The translations under genes and the position numbers were made by a program. This document shows positions 51,768 to 60,055 of a stretch of 64,000 bases of DNA, one piece after another. A model generated the notes under the pieces. That model saw nothing but the letters and a program-made list of their open reading frames with translations, was not told where the DNA came from and did not search any database. The stretch spans positions 1-64,000 of the forward strand of contig JAIXUQ010000111.1 of assembly GCA_027483465.1 (NCBI GenBank), read 5' to 3'. The stretch's first letter is position 1; each line of letters begins with the position of its first letter. This stretch comes from Sphingomonadales bacterium. Its GTDB lineage: Bacteria; Pseudomonadota; Alphaproteobacteria; Sphingomonadales; Sphingomonadaceae.

Positions 51768-53156
51768 TCAGTCCTGCCATTCCGCCTTGAGGCCACTCAG
51801 CGCCAGTTCGGCGGCCAGTTCCGCCCCCAGCCGGGCCATGGCGAGGAGATCGCGGCTTTCGAGCCGGGCGGTGAGCGCCGCCTGGGTGTTGGAGGCGCGC
51901 AGCAGCCACCAGCCATCGGGGCGCTGCACCCTGACGCCGTCGATATCATTCACCGCCGCGCCGCTGGCGGCCAGCCGGGCGGCAACTTCGGCCACCACGG
52001 CGAATTTGCGCGTCTCCGGGCAGGCCATGCGCAGTTCGGGCGAATTGACCAGCCGCGGCCAGCCATCCCGGAAATCGGCCAGGGACTGGCCGGTTTCGCC
52101 CAGCGCCTCCATCACCCGCAGGCCGGCCAATATGCCGTCGTCCACGCCGTGCCAGCGGTGGCCGAACATGATGTGGCCGGTCATCTCCCCGCCGATGGGG
52201 GCGCCCAGTTCGTGCATCTTCGCCTTGATCAGGCTGTGGCCGGATTTCCACATCACCGGCCGGCCGCCCAGCGCGGCGATGCGATCAAACAGCGCCTGGC
52301 TGGATTTGACATCGGCCACCACCGCCGCGCCGGGCAGCGCCGCCAGCACCGGGGCGGCAAGCAGGCCAATCAGCTCATCGCCCCAGATGATGCGGCCCCG
52401 TTCGTCCACCGCGCCGATGCGATCGGCATCGCCATCAAAGGCAAAGCCCAGATCGGCTGCATCATCCTGCACGGCGGCGCGCAGATCAGCGAGGTTGGCG
52501 GCCACGCTGGGATCGGGGTGGTGATGGGGGAAGGCCCCGTCCACCGTGCCGAAGATCAGCCGGTGGCGGCCGGGCAGGCGCGGCAGCAGCCGTTCCAGCA
52601 CCGGGCCGGCGGCGCCGTTGCCGGCATCCCACACCGCGTGGAACGGCCCGCCGCGATAATTGCCGGCCAGCCGATCGACATAGGCGTCCAGCACCGGTGC
52701 AGGCGTCAGCGCGCCGGCGCCCGTCTCCCAGTCGCCGGCGGCGGCCATGGCGCCCAGCGCGGCAATCGCCGGGCCGTGGATGGGCCCGGCGCGGGTGAGC
52801 AGCTTGAAGCCGTTCCAATCGGCGGGATTGTGGCTGCCGGTGACCATCAGGCCGGCATCGGCGGCCAGCGCCAGCCCGGCATCATGCAGGGCGAAATAGA
52901 GCATCGGCGTGGGCCCCAGCCCGATATCGAGCACGTCGCAGCCGCTGGCGATCAGGCCGGCCGCCGCCGCCTCGGCCAGCAGCGGCGAGGAGTGGCGGCC
53001 ATCGCGGCCCAGCAGCACCCGGCGGCCACCGGCGCGGCGCACCAGCGTGCCCAGGCTTTGCCCGGTGGCATGGGCATCGGCCGGGCCGATTTCGGTGCCC
53101 ACGCGGCCGCGGATGTCATATTCGCGCAGGGCCACGGAGTGGAACTGGTGGGCCAC
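51768..53156 (-). CDS. Phosphomannomutase/phosphoglucomutase
   Basis: A 462-residue alpha-D-phosphohexomutase interconverting hexose 1- and 6-phosphates for surface polysaccharides. Visible motifs are the serine loop MVTGSHNPADWNGFK, metal loop FAFDGDADRIGAVD, sugar loop GGEMTGHI and phosphate loop RASNTQAALTARLES. The start is probably the GTG at 53156, just before the LREYDIRGRVG beginning of the fold; no ATG lies nearby. It follows the J-domain gene by four bases. Confidence 0.9.
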   Translation of the reverse strand: MAHQFHSVALREYDIRGRVGTEIGPADAHATGQSLGTLVRRAGGRRVLLGRDGRHSSPLLAEAAAAGLIASGCDVLDIGLGPTPMLYFALHDAGLALAADAGLMVTGSHNPADWNGFKLLTRAGPIHGPAIAALGAMAAAGDWETGAGALTPAPVLDAYVDRLAGNYRGGPFHAVWDAGNGAAGPVLERLLPRLPGRHRLIFGTVDGAFPHHHPDPSVAANLADLRAAVQDDAADLGFAFDGDADRIGAVDERGRIIWGDELIGLLAAPVLAALPGAAVVADVKSSQALFDRIAALGGRPVMWKSGHSLIKAKMHELGAPIGGEMTGHIMFGHRWHGVDDGILAGLRVMEALGETGQSLADFRDGWPRLVNSPELRMACPETRKFAVVAEVAARLAASGAAVNDIDGVRVQRPDGWWLLRASNTQAALTARLESRDLLAMARLGAELAAELALSGLKAEWQD

Positions 53157-53160
53157 CGGT

Positions 53161-53571
53161 TCAACCGTCCGTGGTGCGGCGCTTTTCGGCGGCGGCCACC
53201 AGCAGATCACGCGCGGCGGTGAGGGCCTGGGCGCGCTCGTCGCTGCCGCCGGCATCAGGATGGGCGCTGGCCATCTGCTGCCGCCAGGCCTGCCACACCT
53301 GATCGGACGGCGCATCGGGGGGCACGCCCAGCAGGCGGGCAGCCTGGGCCAGGCGCGGATTGCCGGCCGGTTTGCGGCCGTGCCAGTGCCACCAGCCCAG
53401 CGCGATGGCGCCGGCGGCCAGCCCCAGCAGCGGCCGCCCGCTGGTGAGGAAGCGCGCCGCCAGCAGGCCGGCCACGGCGGTGCCGCCCAGCCGGACGAGA
53501 TTGGGCAGCAACAGGCCGTCGCGGTGCAGCCACCAGGCCAGCGCGGCCACGGCCAGGATCGCCAGCAGCAT
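53161..53571 (-). CDS. Small membrane J-domain-like protein
   Basis: A 136-residue protein with two N-terminal hydrophobic helices and a degenerate J domain (QQMASAHPDAGGSDERAQALTAARD, with HPD). It overlaps the mipZ stop (TGATG). Such J-like proteins next to MipZ are seen in sphingomonads; its DnaK partnering is inferred. Confidence 0.82.
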   Translation of the reverse strand: MLLAILAVAALAWWLHRDGLLLPNLVRLGGTAVAGLLAARFLTSGRPLLGLAAGAIALGWWHWHGRKPAGNPRLAQAARLLGVPPDAPSDQVWQAWRQQMASAHPDAGGSDERAQALTAARDLLVAAAEKRRTTDG

Positions 53572-54350
53572 CAGGCCGCCAGGTCCACGCCGCCGGGCAG
53601 GTTGAGCCCGGTGATCAGCGTGCGCAGTTCGGCCCGCGCCGCCACGTGGGAGAGCGAGAAATCATTCAGCGCGGCGCGATCAAGCAGGGTGAGGCCGCGC
53701 GGGAAGAATTCGCGGAAGATGACGCGTTCCGACAGGCCGGGCAGCACGCGGAAGCCCACCCGGCGCGCCAGGCCATCCAGCGCCGCCCCCACCCGCTGCT
53801 TGTTGCGCGCATCCAGCGCCGAAAGCCGGTTCCGCAGCACCACCCAGTCCATCTGCTTGCCCTGCTGGCGGGCGCGCGCCGTGCGGGCTTCCCACACAAG
53901 TTCGGCATAGAAACTGGGCTTTTTCACCGCAAACGTCTCGCCGTCCACCTCGCCGATCAGATCGAAATCAACGAAACTGTCGTTGATCGGGGTCACCAGC
54001 GTGTCGGCCCGGGCCATGGCGGCGCGCGCCAGTTCGGAATCGCGGCCGGGCGAATCGATCACCACGAAATCGATCACGCTGGCCTGGTTGAGGCGCAGGG
54101 TGAATTCATCCAGCGCGCCCTCACCATCGGCCACCACCGCCACATCGGGGGCGGGCAGCGACAGGCCGTGGCGCTGGGCGTGGTGCCAGCGGTTTTCCAG
54201 ATAGCGCGTGGCGGTGCGCTGCCGGCTGTCAAGATCGATCAGCGCGGTGCGCCGGCCGGCCAGCGCCAGCGCCACGCCGATGTGCACGGCGGTGGTGGAT
54301 TTGCCGGTGCCGCCCTTTTCGTTGGCGAGCACGATCACATGCGCGGTCAC
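53571..54350 (-). CDS. mipZ: MipZ division-plane positioning ATPase
   Basis: A 259-residue ParA/MinD-like ATPase. The deviant Walker A ANEKGGTGKSTTAVH, LIDLDSRQRTATRYLENR, Walker B FVVIDSPGRDSELAR and later NDSFVDFDLIG fit Caulobacter MipZ, which forms a bipolar gradient and restrains FtsZ. GTG start at 54350 has AAGGGA upstream. Divergent from panC across 85 bases. No ParB gene is present in the window. Confidence 0.93.
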   Translation of the reverse strand: MTAHVIVLANEKGGTGKSTTAVHIGVALALAGRRTALIDLDSRQRTATRYLENRWHHAQRHGLSLPAPDVAVVADGEGALDEFTLRLNQASVIDFVVIDSPGRDSELARAAMARADTLVTPINDSFVDFDLIGEVDGETFAVKKPSFYAELVWEARTARARQQGKQMDWVVLRNRLSALDARNKQRVGAALDGLARRVGFRVLPGLSERVIFREFFPRGLTLLDRAALNDFSLSHVAARAELRTLITGLNLPGGVDLAA

Positions 54351-54435
54351 GTCTGTCCCTTGTTGTGCTTGCAACTCGCCTGCGTATCGCCCACAGGCCG
54401 GCTCCCAAGTCAATTGCCAAGCGTGTGACGATCCG

Positions 54436-55284
54436 ATGACCAGCAAGCTGCCCATCGTCAGAACCCCGGCCGAATTGCGCGCGGTGGTGCGCGGCTGGCA
54501 GCAGGCGGGGCGGCGCGTGGCCTTCGTGCCCACCATGGGCGCGCTGCACGCCGGCCACCTGGCGCTGGTGACCAAGGGGCTGGCGCATGCCGATGTCGCG
54601 GCGGCGTCGATCTTCGTCAATCCCAAGCAGTTCGGCCCCGGCGAGGATTTGGAGCGTTACCCGCGTGACGAGGCCGGCGATGTGGCGAAGCTGGCCGGGG
54701 CGGGGTGCAGCCTGGTCTATGCGCCCGATGTCGCCACCATGTATCCGCCCGGCTTTGCCAGCTTCGTGCGCGTGTCGGGCCTGCCCGATCTCCTGTGCGG
54801 GCGGGTGCGGCCGGGGCATTTCGATGGCGTGGCCACGGTGGTGGCGAAATTGCTGGGCGCGGCCGGCGCCGATGTGGCGGTGTTTGGCGAGAAGGACTGG
54901 CAGCAACTGGCGATCATCCGGCGCATGGCCGCCGATCTGGACATCCCCACCGCGATCCTGGGCTGTGCCATCGTGCGTGATGATGATGGCCTGGCGCTCT
55001 CCAGCCGCAACGCCTATCTCTCGGCCGACGAGCGCGCCCGCGCCCTGGCGCTGCCGCGCGCGCTGATGGCCACCCGCGATGCCATCGTGGGCGGCATGCC
55101 GGTGGCCGCCGCACTGGCGGCGGCTGAGCGCAGCATCAAGGCCGCCGGCTTTGCCCGGCTGGATTATCTGGAACTGGTTGATGGCGAGACGCTGCACAGC
55201 CTGGGCAGCCCGGCGCCCGGCGCGCGCCTGATGGCCGCCGGGGTGATCGGCACCACCCGGCTGATCGACAATGTGGCGCTTTAG
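54436..55284 (+). CDS. panC: Pantothenate synthetase
   Basis: A 282-residue enzyme joining pantoate and beta-alanine with ATP. The nucleotide motif VPTMGALHAGHLALV (HIGH-like), FVNPKQFGPGEDLERYPR, GEKDWQQLAIIRRM and SSRNAYLS are typical. The stop codon TAG lies inside a 16-bp inverted repeat. No panB lies alongside. Confidence 0.95.
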   Translation: MTSKLPIVRTPAELRAVVRGWQQAGRRVAFVPTMGALHAGHLALVTKGLAHADVAAASIFVNPKQFGPGEDLERYPRDEAGDVAKLAGAGCSLVYAPDVATMYPPGFASFVRVSGLPDLLCGRVRPGHFDGVATVVAKLLGAAGADVAVFGEKDWQQLAIIRRMAADLDIPTAILGCAIVRDDDGLALSSRNAYLSADERARALALPRALMATRDAIVGGMPVAAALAAAERSIKAAGFARLDYLELVDGETLHSLGSPAPGARLMAAGVIGTTRLIDNVAL

Positions 55285-55320
55285 AGCATTTCCCGATCGA
55301 GATTGATCGGGAAATGCTCT
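55283..55320. terminator. Perfect 16-bp inverted repeat covering both stop codons
   Basis: AGAGCATTTCCCGATC and its complement around a six-base loop (GAGATT). The TAG stop of panC and the TAG stop of the facing gene both lie in it or at its edge. It is probably a bidirectional terminator, though long T-runs are missing. Confidence 0.75.
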
Positions 55321-55825
55321 AGCGTCGGCGCGGCGGGCCGAACGGACCCATCGCCCACGGCACGCCCCAGGGGCTGAAGCCGTTGCCGTTGCTGATGTCG
55401 GCACCCAGGTTGCGGCGGGCGTCACCGGTGGCGAAGCCGAAGCCGAAGCCGCCGAAATTGCCGAAGCGGCTGGTGCCCTGCGCGATCGAGATGGCGGCCA
55501 TGCCGCTGTCTCCCACCGGCATCACCGCCGTGCCCGAGACACCGAAGGTGCCGCCGCTGCCGGCAAACATGGTCATTTCGCCGTGCACCTTGCGGTCCTG
55601 CACACCGCCGCCAACGCTGCCGCCTTCGCCCTGGAAGAACTCCGGATACAGCGGCCGGTCGAGCACGGAGGGGCGCGGGGTTTGCACCGGGGTGAGCACC
55701 GGGGCCTTTTCCGGGCCGTTGGCGGCAGCCGCGATCACCGCATCGCGCTGGGCATCGCTGAGGCGGATCACCTCGGTGGCCGAAGCGGGGGCGGCCAGCA
55801 CCGCGGCAAGGATCAGGATGCGCAT
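55319..55825 (-). CDS. Secreted protein of unknown function
   Basis: A 168-residue protein with signal peptide (AAVLAAPASA), a short helical part, then a Gly/Phe-rich C-terminus (GNFGGFGFGFATGDARRN) ending in basic GPPRRR. The repetitive Gly-Phe suggests low structure. No family recognised. ATG at 55825 has GAGG upstream, five bases after the stop of the FemAB-like gene, so it is likely co-transcribed. Confidence 0.7.
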   Translation of the reverse strand: MRILILAAVLAAPASATEVIRLSDAQRDAVIAAAANGPEKAPVLTPVQTPRPSVLDRPLYPEFFQGEGGSVGGGVQDRKVHGEMTMFAGSGGTFGVSGTAVMPVGDSGMAAISIAQGTSRFGNFGGFGFGFATGDARRNLGADISNGNGFSPWGVPWAMGPFGPPRRR

Positions 55826-55829
55826 GGCC

Positions 55830-56981
55830 TCAGCCTTGCGCCCCGCCACCTTGCGCCTGCCTGAACGGGCCGTGCGCATCCAGATATTCAATCTCCTCGA
55901 TCACGGCGCGGGTTTCGCGGGCGAGGAAATCCGCCACGGCGCTGCGGAAACCGGGGTTGACGATGTGATGGGCCGAAATCACCGGGGTGGGGCGATAGCC
56001 GCGCGCCAGCTTGTGCGCGCCTTGGGCGCCGGCCTCCACGCGGGCGCGGCCGTTGGCGATGGCCCATTCGATGGCCTGGTAATAGCACAGCTCGAAATGC
56101 AGGAAGGGCACATCCTGGGTGCAGCCCCAATAGCGGCCATAGAGACATTCATCGCCGATGAAATTCAATGCGCCGGCAATCGGCTGGCCGGCGCGGGCGG
56201 CGAACATCAGCAGGATGCGGTCCCCCATCGTCTCGCCGATCTGGCTGAAGAAACGCCGGGTGAGATAGGGCTGGCCCCATTTGCGCGCGCCGGTATCCTG
56301 ATAGAAGGTCCAGAACGCGTCCCAATGGCTTTCGGTGATCTCGGCGCCGGTGAGGTGGATGATGTCGAGCCCGGCCACGGCGCGTTCGCGTTCCTTGCGG
56401 ATCATCTTGCGGCGGGAGGAGGAGAGGGCGGCGAGGAAATCGCTGAAATCGCGGTAGCCCTCGTTCTGCCAGTGGAATTGTTCCCCCATGCGGATCAGCC
56501 AGCCGGCATCGCGAAAACTGGCCTGCTGTTCGGGCGTGATGAAGGTGGCATGGGCGCTGGAGAAATTGTTGGCCGCCGCAATCTGTTCGGCCGCCGCGAT
56601 CAGCGCCGGCGCGCAGGCGGCATCGCGCAGCAGCAGGCGCGGGCCGGTGGCGGGGGTGAAGGGAAAGGCCGCCTGCAATTTGGGGTAATAGCGCCCGCCG
56701 GCACGCTGCAGCGCATCGGCCCAGGCATGATCGAACACATATTCGCCCTGGCTGTGGGTTTTCAGGTAACAGGGCATGATGCCGGCCGGGCGGCCATCGG
56801 CGGCATCGGCGACCAGATGCACCGGTTGCCAGCCGGTGCGGGTGGTGGCGCTGCCCGATTCCTCCAGCGCGCGGAAAAATTCGCCCAGCGCAAAGGGGTG
56901 GCTGATGCCGGCGCAGGCGTTCCAATCGGCCAGCGCGATCTCGCTGGCCTTGCCCACCACACGCACATGCCATTCGGGCAT
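55830..56981 (-). CDS. FemAB-like / GNAT-superfamily protein (DUF482)
   Basis: A 383-residue protein of the PF04339 peptidogalycan biosynthesis-like family, two tandem GNAT-type folds. Landmarks are NACAGISHPFALGEFFRALEESG, FLAALSSSRRKMIRKERERA and the C-terminal GAQGAHKLARGYRPT. Relatives are predicted acyl- or aminoacyl-transferases but untested. It overlaps the RidA gene stop (TGATG). Confidence 0.88.
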   Translation of the reverse strand: MPEWHVRVVGKASEIALADWNACAGISHPFALGEFFRALEESGSATTRTGWQPVHLVADAADGRPAGIMPCYLKTHSQGEYVFDHAWADALQRAGGRYYPKLQAAFPFTPATGPRLLLRDAACAPALIAAAEQIAAANNFSSAHATFITPEQQASFRDAGWLIRMGEQFHWQNEGYRDFSDFLAALSSSRRKMIRKERERAVAGLDIIHLTGAEITESHWDAFWTFYQDTGARKWGQPYLTRRFFSQIGETMGDRILLMFAARAGQPIAGALNFIGDECLYGRYWGCTQDVPFLHFELCYYQAIEWAIANGRARVEAGAQGAHKLARGYRPTPVISAHHIVNPGFRSAVADFLARETRAVIEEIEYLDAHGPFRQAQGGGAQG

Positions 56982-57439
56982 CAGGCGATCTCGATCACCG
57001 CGTCAATCTCCACCGCCACGCCGCGCGGCAGCACGGCGACGCCCACCGCCGATCGGGCATGGCGGCCGGCATCGCCAAACACCGCCACCATCAGATCGGA
57101 AGCGCCATTGCCCACCTCCGGCTGATCGGTGAAATCGGGATGGCTGGCGACGAACACGCCCAGCTTGATGATGCGCTTCACGCGGGAAAGATCGCCCAGC
57201 GCCGCCTGCATCTGGGCGATCAGGCCCACGGCGCAGCGGCGCGCGGCGGCCTGGCCAAAGGCGACGTCAACCGTATCGCCCAGCCGGCCCTTCATCAGGC
57301 TGCCATCCTCGGCAAAGGGGATCTGGCCGCTGATGTGCATCAGGCTGCCGGAGGTGACGGTGGGCACATAATTGGCGGCTGGTGCGGCGGCATGGGGCAG
57401 GCTGATGCCCAGTTCGGCGAGTTTTTCTTCAGGGGTCAT
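56981..57439 (-). CDS. RidA / YjgF family protein
   Basis: A 152-residue RidA-like enamine/imine deaminase, or an endoribonuclease L-PSP relative. SGSLMHISGQIPFAEDG, AARRCAVGLIAQMQAALGDL and the late AVGVAVLPRGVAVEID match. The start MTPEEKLAELGI overlaps the HAD gene stop (ATGA). Confidence 0.92.
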   Translation of the reverse strand: MTPEEKLAELGISLPHAAAPAANYVPTVTSGSLMHISGQIPFAEDGSLMKGRLGDTVDVAFGQAAARRCAVGLIAQMQAALGDLSRVKRIIKLGVFVASHPDFTDQPEVGNGASDLMVAVFGDAGRHARSAVGVAVLPRGVAVEIDAVIEIA

Positions 57440-58053
57440 GCGGCGCCTTTCAGGATGGTTTCGATGTGGGAGAGCATGGCCGGCCATTCATCATGGCGGG
57501 CATGGGCATCGGGCGCGGCCGGGATCAGGTGGCGCACCTCGGCTTCGGCCACCATGTGCAGCCGGTGGACATGCGGCACATGCGCCTTCACCGACGTGTG
57601 GTTGGGCGGCAGATCGTCGATGAAGATGGCCTCGGACGGCTGGAATTCGTCGAGCAGCTTGCGCAAGGGCGCGCCCTTGCCGCCCTGGTTGCCGATCACG
57701 CGATAGGGCATGCCCAGCCGGGCCAGCTCGGCGGTGCGGCGCGCGGCGTGGCTGTCGGCGATGTTGGTGAGCACCACCACGTCGCACTCCCTGGCAAGCA
57801 GCGCCAGCGCATCGGCGGCGCCCGGAATCGGATGCTGGTTGTGCATCCAGTCGCTGAAAAAGCCATCGAGCAGCGGCGGGAACTCCCTTGGCTCCACCGC
57901 GCTGCCATCGGCGCGCTTCACATTGCCGGTGAGGGCGAAACTGTCCATCTTCAACGACAGGCCATGCACGGCGCCCAGATAATCGATGAACGGCGCGATG
58001 AAGTGCAGCAGCACGCCATCGCAATCGGAAACGATCAGCGGCCGGGCCTTCAC
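57436..58053 (-). CDS. HAD-superfamily hydrolase
   Basis: A 205-residue HAD phosphatase-like protein with nucleophile motif IVSDCDGVLLHF, Ser/Thr motif VVLTNIADSHAA, Lys near GNQGGKGAP and acidic IFIDDLPPN. Substrate unknown. GTG start at 58053 with GGGAGGGA upstream, overlapping the DUF3572 stop (GTGA). Confidence 0.88.
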   Translation of the reverse strand: MKARPLIVSDCDGVLLHFIAPFIDYLGAVHGLSLKMDSFALTGNVKRADGSAVEPREFPPLLDGFFSDWMHNQHPIPGAADALALLARECDVVVLTNIADSHAARRTAELARLGMPYRVIGNQGGKGAPLRKLLDEFQPSEAIFIDDLPPNHTSVKAHVPHVHRLHMVAEAEVRHLIPAAPDAHARHDEWPAMLSHIETILKGAA

Positions 58054-58331
58054 CAGTCTGTCCCTCCCAATGCGCGGGCGGCGCCGGCCAGGGCTTCCGG
58101 CTTCACGCCCAGCGCCTGCGCCGTGGCCAGCAGATCGGCCTCGTTGGCCATCAGAAAGTCCATCAGCGCGGTGAGCGTGGCCGGCTGCCCGGCCTGGGCG
58201 CGCAGTTCCGCCACGTCCATGCCGGTCAACGCCAGGAAACGCGGGCCCATCGCCTCGTCGCCCGCAACGGCGGCAAGCGCCTGCAAGGCCAGCACGGCAG
58301 GATCATTGTTGGGGGCACGGTCGCGCTGCAC
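58050..58331 (-). CDS. DUF3572 family protein
   Basis: A 93-residue alphaproteobacterial protein of unknown function, recognised by ALQALAAVAGDEAMGPRFL and ALMDFLMANEADLLATAQAL. GTG at 58331 is the likely start, though a TTG at 58367 is in frame. First gene of the run through HAD, RidA and FemAB-like genes, which overlap one another. Confidence 0.8.
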   Translation of the reverse strand: MQRDRAPNNDPAVLALQALAAVAGDEAMGPRFLALTGMDVAELRAQAGQPATLTALMDFLMANEADLLATAQALGVKPEALAGAARALGGTDW

Positions 58332-58391
58332 GGCCCTTGACCTAAACCCCGCGCCCGGCGCTGCCAAGCCGCCGCCGGTGCCGCAGCCGGC

Positions 58392-58422
58392 AAAAAAAGG
58401 GGCCGGCGCAGCGGCCGGCCCC
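58392..58422 (-). terminator. Rho-independent terminator after the PEP-CTERM gene
   Basis: On the minus strand GGGGCCGGC pairs with GCCGGCCCC over a six-base loop and is followed by seven T. Confidence 0.93.
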
Positions 58423-58444
58423 CCTCATGTGCCTGTGCGGGCGG

Positions 58445-59011
58445 TCAGGCTGCCAGCGCGCGGCGGCGGCGGGCGACGGCGCCGGTGAGGCCGAAGCCGG
58501 CGATCAGCATCGCCCAGCTTGCCGGTTCCGGCACGGCCGCCACCGACGGGCCGCCCAATGTGCCAGCGGCCTGCCCGGCGGTGGCAGCGGTGCCCCCGCC
58601 CAACTGGTTCAGCAGGAAAAATGTGGGCGGTTCCCCCGACCACGGATTGATCGCGTTCAAGCCCGTACTCACCAGGCTGTTGCTGCTGTTGAGGCCGGTG
58701 AAGAACACTTCCAGCGTGCCGGCCATTGGCAAGGCGAAGGGCGAGCCTAGTCCGACGTCGACAAAATCGGCCAGGGTCCAGCTCTGGCTGCCCACGCTGA
58801 GGCTAAACGCCGTGAGGGCAAAGCCCGGGCCATTGGGGGTGGCGATGCTGCCCCCCGTGGTGAACGACCAGGTGACCGGATCGGCCACGTTGTAGCCGCT
58901 GGGCGCTTCCACCGTGTCGAGCGAGCCGGTGCCGGAATAGGTGGTGGCAATGGCCGGTGCGGCCAGAAACAGGGCGGCGCTGGCCGCGGCGGCAACAAGT
59001 GAATTCATCAT
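58445..59011 (-). CDS. PEPxxWA-CTERM sorting domain protein
   Basis: A 188-residue exported protein with signal peptide (LFLAAPAIA), a beta-rich Ser/Gly/Thr body, and a C-terminal PEPASWAMLIAGFGLTG membrane tail followed by ARRRR. PEP-CTERM proteins are processed by an exosortase and often go to the surface or matrix. No exosortase is seen in the window. GGGGGAG lies just before the ATG pair at 59008-59011; the second ATG may be used. A strong terminator follows. Confidence 0.9.
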   Translation of the reverse strand: MMNSLVAAAASAALFLAAPAIATTYSGTGSLDTVEAPSGYNVADPVTWSFTTGGSIATPNGPGFALTAFSLSVGSQSWTLADFVDVGLGSPFALPMAGTLEVFFTGLNSSNSLVSTGLNAINPWSGEPPTFFLLNQLGGGTAATAGQAAGTLGGPSVAAVPEPASWAMLIAGFGLTGAVARRRRALAA

Positions 59012-59142
59012 GCTCCCCCGATTGAACTGCCGGCCGGAGTCCAGCCGGAGCCGGACTTTGCACGCCGGCCACATGGTGAAAAGAGGGTAAATTAACCGCG
59101 GTTCACATTGCCGCTGGCCGCCGGATCGCCGCCCCGGCCCGG

Positions 59143-59928
59143 TCAGGCAAAAATGCCCGCCAGCGCCTCGCTGCTGGTGCCGTCCCTGATGGCGCGCAGT
59201 TCGATATAGGCCGAAGCGATCAGCGCGATGAACAGCGCGTTGACCACCGATCCGGCCAGCATCTGCACGATGCTGGCCGGGGTGATGCCGGGCGTGATGC
59301 CGGCGGCGGCATCGGCGAACAGGCCGGTGGCAAAGGCCAGCACGAAGGTGGGCACGCTGAGCAGCAGCACCCCCACCGCCAGCAGCGCGAACAGCCGCCA
59401 GCGCGATCCCCTCGTTAGGTCGCGGCTGCGTGACAGGCTGGCCATGATGCCCAGATTTTCCGCCACCATCGCCGGCACCGCCACCGACCACATGATGCCC
59501 AGGATGATGCCGGGGATGAGCAGCAGCAGGAAGCCGACCATCAGGCCGATGCCGGCCAGCACGCCCATGCCCAGCAGCGGCAGCAGATGGCGCACGCCGG
59601 TTTTCAGCGCGGCGGCAAAGCCCGGCTTCTGGCCGTTCACCTCCAGCACGCTGGCATGGGTGAGGGCGGCCGAGGCGATATAATAGGTGATGAAGCCGAC
59701 GATGAGCGTGAGCCAGAAACTGCCCATCTGCGCCGGGTTGAGATTGTTGGGATCGGCATTGGCCATCTGGCTGGCAACCAGCGCGCTGAGCAGCAGATTG
59801 GGCAGGCCGGAAATCAGGAGGGTGAGGCCGATGAACAGTGCGGCTTTGCGGCCAAGCACGGCAAAGGCGCGGGAGACCACGCGACCGATGTCGAACCGCT
59901 CATCCAGTGCCGGCAATTCGTAATTCAT
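59143..59928 (-). CDS. Multipass membrane protein (GPD membrane domain-like)
   Basis: A 261-residue protein with about six helices, resembling the membrane domain found with glycerophosphodiester phosphodiesterases. GRVVSRAFAVLGRKAALFIG and the LIPGIILGIMWSVAVPAMVAEN core are repeated, with changes, in the neighbour at 60.06 kb, so the two are tandem paralogs. Function unknown. Confidence 0.85.
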   Translation of the reverse strand: MNYELPALDERFDIGRVVSRAFAVLGRKAALFIGLTLLISGLPNLLLSALVASQMANADPNNLNPAQMGSFWLTLIVGFITYYIASAALTHASVLEVNGQKPGFAAALKTGVRHLLPLLGMGVLAGIGLMVGFLLLLIPGIILGIMWSVAVPAMVAENLGIMASLSRSRDLTRGSRWRLFALLAVGVLLLSVPTFVLAFATGLFADAAAGITPGITPASIVQMLAGSVVNALFIALIASAYIELRAIRDGTSSEALAGIFA

Positions 59929-60055
59929 CTTTGATTCCCATCCCGATCAACCCGAAAAAATATCAGCGACCAGCAGCAGCAAGGCAAGCCCGCTGCAATC
60001 GGGCCGCAATATTGCACGGCAATGGCCAGAACAGCAGCAGAACCGCGGCCCCGGT

